From Chondrus crispus (Eukaryota; Rhodophyta; Florideophyceae; Gigartinales; Gigartinaceae): a stretch of DNA of 64,000 nucleotides. Under the pieces are notes generated by a model. That model was given only the letters and a program-made list of their open reading frames with translations, was not told the DNA's origin and ran no database searches. This document shows, piece by piece, positions 55,539 through 64,000 of this stretch. Positions within the stretch are counted from its first letter, which is position 1. Each line of letters starts with the position of its first letter. The stretch is from assembly GCF_000350225.1 (NCBI RefSeq), contig NW_005179156.1, positions 1-64,000 of the forward strand. The letters are read 5' to 3'. The position numbers and the translations under genes were made by a program.

Positions 55539-57075
55539 TCATCCATGCGCGGTAAAGGGTACGTGTCCTTTACCGTTACCGCGTTTAACCGGCGATAGTC
55601 TACGCAAAAGCGCATCGATCCGTCCGGCTTCGGCACTAATAAAACGGGCGACGCCCATTCTGACTGCTCCGGTTCGATGACTCCTGCTTCTAACATCTTC
55701 TGTACTTCTGCGTCCTCGACCTCCCGAGCCTTTGGACCGGCTCGGTAGGGAGCTTGTGCAATTGGCCTTGTGTCCGGAGCCAGTTCAATCCGGTGGACCG
55801 TGGTGTTGATCTCACCGAGGGTCCCATCCCCCATGCGGGAATATTTTTTTAACATCCGACGGAATCTTTCGCGCAGCCGGTCCGGCACGTGGCTCAGGTC
55901 GAATTTCTCCACGTCCGGCGGGGGAGGCTCAATCCGCCGCTCCGGCGTCGTAGTTGCCGTCGCGGAGAGCCTTTCCTCCCGTTCTCTTTGCTGGTCCTTG
56001 CGATCTTGATCCGACGGTTCGCATCTTGTCTCGCCCGTAGGCGTCTTGGTGGAATTAGGAAAATTTTCCTTCTTCCTTTCTTGAATTCCGAGAACTTCAC
56101 CGATGGTGGTTTTGCTCTCGAGCGCGGCTCTCGGGTGCGGTAATAATTCTGCCACCACTTGGCCTTTTTGCACCCTGACGGGGTACGTCCTAAAATTCGC
56201 AACGAGTAAACGAAATGGCCGGTCAGGCTCAACCTGAACGACACCATTTGTGCACGTCAACCCGTTCCTTTAGTACAACGACGAGTACGGCTGAACCACG
56301 ACCAAGTCCGCCCTCTTCGAGGGGCATTCCACGACGCGTTGCGTCCCTGGCTCGATGGTCGTGGCTCTTGCCACTTTTACCTTAGGGGAAATTCGCTCCA
56401 CCTTTCCATCATTCTCGTCCTTTCCCGCGACGAAATTCTTCTTCGCTCTTCTCGTCGAGAACCGCCTAACTATCGGAACCTCCGAGAAATCCGCCAACTC
56501 AACCGTTTTCTTCCTTGGATAAATGGCTTCCACAAACCGGTCACAGTAGTCCGCGCCTAGAATTAGCGGGACGGCTAGTTTTTCGCATACAATAAACTCG
56601 GCTGCGGCCACAAATTTCCCAAGCCTCACAGGCATTCTAATTGTGCCGAGAGTCGGGAGTGGCCTATTGTTCTCGTCGCCAATGTCTTGGGTCGGTCCGT
56701 AGGATACTAGAGATTCCATTCCAGCCGGGAGTTCCGATTTTCGCACAAGGTTGGGTCCCGCGCCGGTGTCTAAAACAGACAACACCCGGCTCATCAATCC
56801 AATTGTGGATCCGATGTCCGCGTAAACTTTGTAGTTTTTCCGCGCAAGAACCAAAATCTTCTCGAGACACTCCCTTCGCTTAACCGTATACCAGGGTCTT
56901 CGAACTTCTTCCAGCGGATGATCTCGGGCTCGGCTCAAAATTTTCTTGACTTGAGCTGGCCCTTTGGGCTTATCCACCAATCCAACAACCTCCTCATCGG
57001 GGCCTGATTTTTCCCTTAGAGACGGGGAACGGGGCCGAGCCCCGGGCACAGTACGTCGACTCTGTGCCTCTCACG
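55295..57075 (-). pseudogene. E2 protease and RT N-terminal part
   Basis: Protease and RT fingers share one phase: DTGAGPNLVRKSEL, PLILGADYC, then after a TAA near 56268 NGVVQVEPDRPFRLLVANF, a charged linker, EINTTVHRIELAPDTRPI and VDYRRLNAVTVKDTYPLPR. E1 has a readable codon at the TAA. The frame ends in a frameshift near 55400. At its 5' side a TGA near 57079 cuts the overlap with the zinc-knuckle frame that is open in E1. Confidence 0.85.
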
Positions 57076-57096
57076 GCTCATGCGAGATTCCCCTCT

Positions 57097-57798
57097 CTAG
57101 TTTTCCTGCCGCTGCGGGTTCCTTCTCACATCCGACGGCGCGGGCCCTCTGAAAGGCTGGTTCGGCCCCGGGGTTGAAGCACTCGGCGTGCTCGCCGTCT
57201 GCGAATCGAACCAATTCTTGACCTTCAGGTAACTCGTCGATGGTATCCCTAACCTCTCCATCGGAGACAACGCCTCATAATTTCCCAAAACTCGGTGCAT
57301 TTCCCGGAGGAAAAGAATGCACGTTGGCGCGGCGTGCTCCTTTTCATAGCAATGATAGCACACCAGTCCATGCGTCTTGACGGGATATTGCGGCCTAGGT
57401 CCTCCACGAGCCGGCGGCCTTCCTTGATGTTGCAGCCTTCCCATCCAGCCTGGCCTTCGAAACGTCGTACCCTTGTCTTCCATCGGAATGCGCGGCGCCG
57501 GCGTGTGGCCGCGCCCCCGAAACGTCATCACTGGATCCGTGGGCTCTGAAAACGACTCCGTCGTGTATGCGAGCGTCGGTAAAGTTGACGACCCGCTTGC
57601 CCCGTAGTCCTCGTGTCCGTAGCCCTCCGATGGCTTAATGAACTCGCCTTCGGCTACTAACGCTCCTTCGTAGTGGTTTTCGCCGCTTCCATGCGCACCG
57701 CGTTCATCCGACGCGGAGATTGTCTCGGCTAAGTGAACGGCGACCTGACTTCTACGACCGGGATAAGAAGCCCTCGGCTTCTTACCCGCCCTGATCGT
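57097..57798 (-). CDS. E2 nucleocapsid (CCHC zinc knuckle), in phase with gag after a UAG
   Basis: CYHCYEKEHAAPTC keeps the CX2CX4HX4C knuckle. As in E1, the frame is open back to the gag TAG at 57799-57801 and in the same phase, and there is no start codon at its head. It ends at TAG 57097. Confidence 0.65.
   Translation of the reverse strand, partial: TIRAGKKPRASYPGRRSQVAVHLAETISASDERGAHGSGENHYEGALVAEGEFIKPSEGYGHEDYGASGSSTLPTLAYTTESFSEPTDPVMTFRGRGHTPAPRIPMEDKGTTFRRPGWMGRLQHQGRPPARGGPRPQYPVKTHGLVCYHCYEKEHAAPTCILFLREMHRVLGNYEALSPMERLGIPSTSYLKVKNWFDSQTASTPSASTPGPNQPFRGPAPSDVRRNPQRQEN
57760..57787 (-). promoter_or_regulatory. Hairpin 11 nt after the gag UAG, E2
   Basis: Identical to the E1 hairpin (GGGTAAGAAGCC / GGCTTCTTATCCC) at the same distance from the stop. 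Confidence 0.6.
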
Positions 57799-59391
57799 CT
57801 ACGGCGTCTGAATCGTGATCTTCTTGGTCTTCTTGTCCTTAGCGCGGCTCGCCGAGCGATGCACCTTCGCGTAATTAACTAGTCTCAAAAACGAAACGTC
57901 CCGATTGTCTTGTCGGTATTGAGATACCATCGGCTTGATACTCGAATCGAGTCCTTCAATAAACATCGCCATTTGTTCTTCCATCGAATATACGTTTCCA
58001 CATCGGTTGCTCGCGTCCGTCAGACGGATATAAAATTCCATCTCGTCTTCAGACGGTCTTTGCTGAACTTCTCGCAATGCGAGCACGGCTTGACGGATCG
58101 CCTCGTCGGTTGCGAAACTCCTCAACAACCACTGTACGGTCTCCGGCCAAACGGATATCTTTCCGTGATGGGCCCCGGTCGTTTGAGACACCGAAGTGTA
58201 CTGTCTCAGGGCGATGCCGCTTAGAAATTCGGGCAACAAGCGGATCGCTTGCCCCTCGTTCATTTCTTGAGTATCGAACTCTTAAACTAATTTTGCCAAA
58301 AAATCCAACACAAGGACCCCGTCCTCACCTGTGAACGTGTTGTCCTTCTTCACCTTAGGCGGAATATCTCTCCTGATTTTTCGCACGGCGGTCCGCCGGG
58401 AACTTGACAAATATGTCTGCGAGTTCCGCAAGCGGTACGTTCGGTACGAAAGTAACTTGTTGAGGAGGTAGTTGGTCGGATTCAGCTCCTCCAACTCCTC
58501 CCATCGCGGCCCGCACCGCGTTGCGACATCTTCGGGCTCCGCGTCCTTGTCTCTCCGCGAGGCGGACGAAGTGATCCCGCCCCGTCTGGAGGTAATTTTC
58601 TTGCCCTGCGATATTCCTTTTCCTTCCTCGGAACGATGTTCGGAATTGCTGGCATGGTTCGACGAACCGTTGTCACCATCTTCGGAAAGGCCATTCGACT
58701 CGGCCATTGAGTCTTGGTCCTCTGGCTCGTCACTACAGTGACCCTTGCTTGTACGTCGCTTGTCCTTCTTCGAGGGCTTCGACTTGGAGCTCCGCTGACG
58801 AGCGGGCTTGTCCTTCTTCGAGCGACGGTCGCCCTCTCTACCCCAAGGGGGCGGCTCGTCGTCCGATCCTTGCGGAGCTTGATCCGCGGCCTGCTCAAGG
58901 TCCTTGAGACGATGCGCGGCGCGATCGAATCGGTCATCCATGCTTGTTCTAGATTTTCCTAAGGACTCCAAGGCCTGATTTGCGTCGCGCCTTGCGTCCT
59001 TGACTGAAATTTTCAACGAGGCTAGGACCTCCGGCTCCAGACCGTCGGTCGCCTTACCTCGCTCCTTCTCGACGAGATCCACTCGAGCCGACAGCTCTCC
59101 CAAAACGGTGTGGAACTCGGATGCTTGCAACTCCAGTTGCTTCCGGACGAGGGCTAATTCAGCCTCGAGATTTTTCATCATCTCTTGGCGAATTTCCTCG
59201 CCCATCTTCTCGAACCTGTAGGATAGGTTATCCTTGTCGGCTTCAATCCCCGTCCGGGATTCTTGACCTTCGAGATCCGTGGCCGTATTGGCCTGGCTTC
59301 GGGTGCGAGGACCTCGCGAGATCCTCGACGCCCTTGCCGATCCGCTCCTACTGGCCCCGGGACCGACGTCTCCGGGGGCGCTTGTCGACAT
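57799..59391 (-). pseudogene. gag: E2 Gag, one internal stop
   Basis: It starts at ATG 59391 and is open for 369 codons through the coiled coil, the charged Ser/Lys-rich segment and the start of the capsid (FTGEDGVLVLDFLAKLV). There a TAA (58282-58284) replaces a CAA Gln that is intact in the rightmost array copy (63386). The same phase continues with the rest of capsid to TIQTP and TAG 57799. Apart from this one C-to-T change the Gag is complete. Confidence 0.85.
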
Positions 59392-59443
59392 CGCTCGTAC
59401 GAGCGAACCTACACAAAAAAAGTTACAAACAAAAATAAAAAAG
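59392..59443 (-). promoter_or_regulatory. Pyrimidine tract, acceptor-like AG and palindrome before the gag start
   Basis: On the minus strand a T-rich tract leads to TTTTTTTGTGTAG/G, which looks like a 3' splice site, 17 bases before the gag ATG. Between them is the palindrome CGCTCGTACGAGCG (59392-59405). The same arrangement precedes gag in E1 and in the array units. Confidence 0.4.
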
Positions 59444-59455
59444 AGACTCCGTCAC

Positions 59456-59643
59456 CCAGACCACCGTTGTAGTGTAACTCCAGACCGAAGCTGTCGTCGA
59501 CACAATTCTAGGTCGGGTTTGCTGTAGACAATTCTAGGGTGAGAGACCATTTTTGCAGTGCGTCTCCAGACCGGGACTTTCGTAGCCAAAATTCTTGATC
59601 AGGTCTCCTGTACACCAACAATTCTAGGTCGGGAGACCACTTT
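59456..59643 (-). repeat. Leader with repeated PBS/LTR-edge-like modules
   Basis: The functional-looking PBS is at 59622-59639 (TGGTCTCCCGACCTAGAA on the minus strand), four bases from the LTR. Farther from the LTR the words AATTCTAGG.......GACCA and TTTTG.AGTGC..CTCCAGACCG recur two more times in degenerate form (59465-59515, 59530-59575), as if the PBS-LTR border had been copied repeatedly. E1 has two such modules and the array units three. Confidence 0.55.
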
Positions 59644-60380
59644 TGTAGTGCAATGTGCCTGGCAGGCCGCGAACACAGTCCGACGGTCAAACAAAAAGAC
59701 GAAAAACAACAACAGCAACAATCACTGCCGATGGCACGCGCTACGGAGCGTTAGAGACTCCCTTTCCCCTTGTGCGGGCTTGCGGCCCACGGTAGCTGGT
59801 ACCAACTCTGTCTTATACAGCAAGACCTTCGACGGAGGCGTCGTCGCAACAGCCTTCCCACGGAACTTGAAACAGTAGCAGCGCTACACAACGTGTTGCC
59901 CGATGGCTAAAACACCTACACCGGATCGGTCGCAACCAACTCCAGTGGAACCAACACAATTAAGGGAAAAATAGTTCTAGAGATAGAAATGAATAAGGAA
60001 ATAAAGAAAAAAGAAAAGGGAACCCCCGAGCGCAAAGGATGCCGTAGGCTTAGGTAAAAGGGAGCGTCTTGGTAGAGACGGACTTCGACCAAGGCGACAT
60101 TCAACTCCGGCAACTCGGGTTACCTTTACTGACTTGGTGGTCAGAGGGGTAAGGTATATATCGCCCCGCCGGAGCCACTACAGTGGCTCGCGGCGCTAGA
60201 TCCTAGATCTAATCTAGTGTCAGCAAAATTAATGCCAACTAATTAACTAAATAAAATAAAATAATTAAAAATTAAAACTGTGCAATTATTCACACGTGTG
60301 TCCCCCAACCCGGACTACTTTTCATATCCAAATATTTTCCTTTCTTTTCACCCCCTTTTTCAGGTGCGTATTGCACTACA
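59644..60380 (-). repeat. 5' LTR of E2
   Basis: 737 bp, with ends TGTAGTGCAA and TTGCACTACA. Compared with the 1044-bp LTR at 31506 it lacks about 300 bp between GGCCCACGGTAGC and GGTACCAACTCTG, probably a deletion between the short GGTA direct repeats. TATA box at 60154-60162. Confidence 0.9.
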
Positions 60381-61944
60381 GTCTTCTTGTCATTAGCGCG
60401 GCTCGCCGAGCCATGCGCCTTCGCGTAATTAACTAGTCTCAAAAACGAAACGTCCCGATTGTCTTGTCGGTATTGAGATACCATCGGCTTGATACTCGAA
60501 TCGAGTCCTTCAATAAACATCGTCATTTGTTCTTCCATCGAATATACGTTTCCACATCGGTTGCTCGCGTCCGTCAGACGGATATAAAATTCCATCTCGT
60601 CTTCAGACGGTCTTTGTTGAACTTCTCGCAAAGCGAGCACGGCTTGACGGATCGCCTCGTCGGTTGCGAAACTCCTCAACAACCACTGTACGGTCTCCGG
60701 CCAAACGGATATCTTTCCGTGATGGGCCCCGGTCGTCTGAGACACCGAAGTGTACTGTCTCAGGGCGATGCCGCTTAGAAAATCGGGCAACAAGCGGATC
60801 GCTTGCCTCTCGTTCATTTCTTGAGTATCGAACTCTTAAACTAATTTTGCCAAAAAATCCAACACAAGGACCCCGTCCTCACCTGTGAACGTGTTGTCCT
60901 TCTTCACCTTAGGCGGAATATCTCTCCTGATTTTTCGCACGGCGGTCCGCCGGGAACTTGACAAATATGTCTGCGAGTTCCGCAAGCGGTACGTTCGGTA
61001 CGAAAGTAACTTGTTGAGGAGGTAGTTGGTCGGATTCAGCTCCTCCAACTCCTCCCATCGCGGCCCGCACCGCGTTGCGACATCTTCGGGCTCCGCGTCC
61101 TTGTCTCTCCGCGAGGCGGACGAAGTGATCCCGCCCCGTCTGGAGGTAATTTTCTTGCCCTGCGATATTCCTTTTCCTTCCTCGGAACGATGTTCGGAAT
61201 TGCTGGCATGGTTCGACGAACCGTTGTCACCATCTTCGGAAAGGCCATTCGACTCGGCCATTGAGTCTTGGTCCTCTGGCTCGTCACTACAGTGACCCTT
61301 GCTTGTACGTCGCTTGTCCTTCTTCGAGGGCTTCGACTTGGAGCTCCGCTGACGAGCGGGCTTGTCCTTCTTCGAGCGACGGTCGCCCTCTCTACCCCAA
61401 GGGGGCGGCTCGTCGTCCGATACTTGCGGAGCTTGATCCGCGGCCTGCTCAAGGTCCTTGAGACGATGCGCGGCGCGATCGAATCGGTCATCCATGCTTG
61501 TTCTAGATTTTCCTAAGGACTCCAAGGCCTGATTTGCGTCGCGCCTTGCGTCCTTGACTGAAATTTTCAACGAGGCTAGGACCTCCGGCTCCAGACCGTC
61601 GGTCGCCTTACCTCGCTCCTTCTCGACGAGATCCACTCGAGCCGACAGCTCTCCCAAAACGGTGTGGAACTCGGATGCTTGCAACTCCAGTTGCTTCCGG
61701 ACGAGGGCTAATTCAGCCTCGAGATTTTCGTCATCTCTTGGCGAATTTCCTCGCCCATCTTCTCGAACCTGTAGGATAGGTTATCCTTGTCGGCTTCAAT
61801 CCCCGTCCGGGATTCTTGACCTTCGAGATCCGTGGCCGTATTGGCCTGGCTTCGGGTGCGAGGACCTCGCGGGATCCTCGACGCCCTTGCCGATCCGCTC
61901 CTACTGGCCCCGGGACCGACGTCTCCCGGGGCGCTTGTCGACAT
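60381..61944 (-). pseudogene. Array unit 2 truncated gag
   Basis: Gag from ATG 61944 to the junction at 60381. It shows the same TAA as E2 (near 60836) and a one-base deletion near 61725 (in the EMTKNLEAE segment), so the frame is broken twice. After the TAA the capsid continues and reads into LTR sequence, ending VVQYAPEKGGEKKG... and stopping at 60290. Confidence 0.8.
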
Positions 61945-62196
61945 CGCTCGTACGAGCGAACCTACACAAAAAAAGTTACAAACAAAAATAAAAAAGAGAC
62001 TCCGTCACCCAGACCACCGTTGTAGTGTAACTCCAGACCGAAGCTGTCGTCGACACAATTCTAGGTCGGGTTTGCTGTAGACAATTCTAGGGTGAGAGAC
62101 CACTTTTGCAGTGCGTCTCCAGACCGGGACTTTCGTAGCCAAAATTCTTGATCAGGTCTCCTGTACACCAACAATTCTAGGTCGGGAGACCACTTT

Positions 62197-62933
62197 TGTA
62201 GTGCAATGTGCCTGGCAGGCCGCGAACACAGTCCGACGGTCAAACAAAAAGACGAAAAACAACAACAGCAACAATCACTGCCGATGGCACGCGCTACGGA
62301 GCGTTAGAGACTCCCTTTCCCCTTGTGCGGGCTTGCGGCCCACGGTAGCTGGTACCAACTCTGTCTTATACAGCAAGACCTTCGACGGAGGCGTCGTCGC
62401 AACAGCCTTCCCACGGAACTTGAAACAGTAGCAGCGCTACACAACGTGTTGCCCGATGGCTAAAACACCTACACCGGATCGGTCGCAACCAACTCCAGTG
62501 GAACCAACACAATTAAGGGAAAAATAGTTCTAGAGATAGAAATGAATAAGGAAATAAAGAAAAAAGAAAAGGGAACCCCCGAGCGCAAAGGATGCCGTAG
62601 GCTTAGGTAAAAGGGAGCGTCTTGGTAGAGACGGACTTCGACCAAGGCGACATTCAACTCCGGCAACTCGGGTTACCTTTACTGACTTGGTGGTCAGAGG
62701 GGTAAGGTATATATCGCCCCGCCGGAGCCACTACAGTGGCTCGCGGCGCTAGATCCTAGATCTAATCTAGTGTCAGCAAAATTAATGCCAACTAATTAAC
62801 TAAATAAAATAAAATAATTAAAAATTAAAACTGTGCAATTATTCACACGTGTGTCCCCCAACCCGGACTACTTTTCATATCCAAATATTTTCCTTTCTTT
62901 TCACCCCCTTTTTCAGGTGCGTATTGCACTACA
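62197..62933 (-). repeat. LTR of array unit 2
   Basis: 737 bp, almost identical to 59644-60380. PBS at 62175-62192. Confidence 0.9.
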
Positions 62934-64000
62934 GTCTTCTTGTCCTTAGCGCGGCTCGCCGAGCCATGCGCCTTCGCGTAATTAACTAGTCTCAAAAACG
63001 AAACGTCCCGATTGTCTTGTCGGTATTGAGATACCATCGGCTTGATACTCGAATCGAGTCCTTCAATAAACATCGTCATTTGTTCTTCCATCGAATATAC
63101 GTTTCCACATCGGTTGCTCGCGTCCGTCAGACGGATATAAAATTCCATCTCGTCTTCAAACGGTCTTTGTTGAACTTCTCGCAAAGCGAGCACGGCTTGA
63201 CGGATCGCCTCGTCGGTTGCGAAACTCCTCAACAACCACTGTACGGTCTCCGGCCAAACGGATATCTTTCCGTGATGGGCCCCGGTCGTCTGAGACACCG
63301 AAGTGTACTGTCTCAGGGCGATGCCGCTTAGAAATTCGGGCAACAAGCGGATCGCTTGCCCCTCGTTCATTTCTTGAGTATCGAACTCTTGAACTAATTT
63401 TGCCAAAAAATCCAACACAAGGACCCCGTCCTCACCTGTGAACGTGTTGTCCTTCTTCACCTTAGGCGGAATATCTCTCCTGATTTTTCGCACGGCGGTC
63501 CGCCGGGAACTTGACAAATATGTCTGCGAGTTCCGCAAGCGGTACGTTCGGTACGAAAGTAACTTGTTGAGGAGGTAGTTGGTCGGATTCAGCTCCTCCA
63601 ACTCCTCCCATCGCGGCCCGCACCGCGTTGCGACATCTTCGGGCTCCGCGTCCTTGTCTCTCCGCGAGGCGGACGAAGTGATCCCGCCCCGTCTGGAGGT
63701 AATTTTCTTGCCCTGCGATATTCCTTTTCCTTCCTCGGAACGATGTTCGGAATTGCTGGCATGGTTCGACGAACCGTTGTCACCATCTTCGGAAAGGCCA
63801 TTCGACTCGGCCATTGAGTCTTGGTCCTCTGGCTCGTCACTACAGTGACCCTTGCTTGTACGTCGCTTGTCCTTCTTCGAGGGCTTCGACTTGGAGCTCC
63901 GCTGACGAGCGGGCTTGTCCTTCTTCGAGCGACGGTCGCCCTCTCTACCCCAAGGGGGCGGCTCGTCGTCCGATCCTTGCGGAGCTTGATCCGCGGCCTG
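62843..64000 (-). CDS. Array unit 3: Gag-LTR chimeric ORF, runs off the window
   Basis: An uninterrupted frame enters from the right edge and covers the charged segment, capsid start (FTGEDGVLVLDFLAKLVQE, with Gln where E2 and unit 2 have a stop) and the full capsid. At the junction after KDKKT it crosses into the U3 of the LTR, adding 29 codons (VVQYAPEKGGEKKG through SSPGWGTHV) and stopping at 62843. It is the least damaged Gag in the window. The zinc knuckle, UAG and pol are absent, so a product would be a capsid protein with a foreign basic tail. The start codon lies outside the window. Confidence 0.7.
   Translation of the reverse strand, partial: QAADQAPQGSDDEPPPWGREGDRRSKKDKPARQRSSKSKPSKKDKRRTSKGHCSDEPEDQDSMAESNGLSEDGDNGSSNHASNSEHRSEEGKGISQGKKITSRRGGITSSASRRDKDAEPEDVATRCGPRWEELEELNPTNYLLNKLLSYRTYRLRNSQTYLSSSRRTAVRKIRRDIPPKVKKDNTFTGEDGVLVLDFLAKLVQEFDTQEMNEGQAIRLLPEFLSGIALRQYTSVSQTTGAHHGKISVWPETVQWLLRSFATDEAIRQAVLALREVQQRPFEDEMEFYIRLTDASNRCGNVYSMEEQMTMFIEGLDSSIKPMVSQYRQDNRDVSFLRLVNYAKAHGSASRAKDKKTVVQYAPEKGGEKKGKYLDMKSSPGWGTHV

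Larger units (their letters stand above)
57827..64000 (-). repeat. Tandem array of gag-leader-LTR units, period about 2,553 bp
   Basis: Units: 57827-60380, 60381-62933 and 62934 to beyond the window. Each consists (plus-strand order) of truncated gag, leader with PBS, and a 737-bp LTR. Each junction joins the LTR end TTGCACTACA to gag at GTCTTCTTGTC. The units differ at only a few positions, so amplification is recent. Confidence 0.9.

Noticed and set aside
1..64000. tRNA, rRNA or bacterial-type operon signals
   Set aside because: I found no tRNA cloverleaf, rRNA core words or Shine-Dalgarno/operon structure; the PBS sequences match only tRNA 3' ends.

Overview
This is eukaryotic nuclear DNA, almost all of it transposable elements stacked and nested in one another. 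The only host-like material is a set of broken gene pieces at the left edge (one from plastid isoprenoid synthesis) and a small secreted cysteine-rich protein gene. A plastid-type DXS fragment, compact coding sequence without obvious introns and dense Ty3-type retrotransposons suggest an alga, most likely a red alga; this is inference, because no rRNA, tRNA or intact host gene is present to settle it.

Layout. 1-2.75 kb: three unrelated gene fragments side by side on the minus strand (DXS, a phosphotransferase/kinase, a sorbosone-dehydrogenase-like beta-propeller). 2.75-6.1 kb: non-coding repeat-like DNA. 6.1-8.4 kb: a decayed piggyBac-like DDE transposase with a PD-(D/E)XK-type nuclease segment. 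7.7-30.2 kb: a 13,212-bp tandem duplication, copy A starting at 7746 and copy B at 20958. Each copy carries the transposase C-terminus, the two-domain secreted CC protein gene, a pogo/Tigger-like transposase pseudogene and the nuclease end of a non-LTR retrotransposon. Copy A is followed by a plus-strand Ty3-like element (P1: LTR, PBS, gag, zinc knuckle, protease; no RT or integrase). Copy B has gained a roughly 295-bp MITE-like insertion inside the secreted-protein gene. A second plus-strand element (P2) starts at 30220 and is cut off in gag.

31.5-64 kb: a minus-strand tandem array of chromodomain-bearing Ty3/Gypsy elements (E1 and E2) inserted in P2 gag. Order along the plus strand: LTR (31506-32549), E1 interior, composite LTR (45462-46826), E2 interior, LTR (59644-60380), truncated gag, LTR (62197-62933), truncated gag running off the window. 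E1 and E2 share neighbouring LTRs and the same PBS and PPT layout. Gag, zinc knuckle, protease, RT, RNase H, integrase and chromodomain read leftward; each copy carries several stops or frameshifts, so neither is autonomous as it stands.

Most interesting: between pol and the 3' LTR, both E1 and E2 carry a long ORF on the opposite strand (about 643 codons) of a protein I do not recognise. It is conserved between the copies mainly at the amino-acid level while the DNA has diverged, which points to selection on an antisense accessory protein. Other signals: an in-phase UAG with a strong hairpin between Gag capsid and zinc knuckle, a tandem gag+LTR array encoding a Gag-LTR chimera, and a duplication seam that makes an in-frame protease-transposase fusion ORF.
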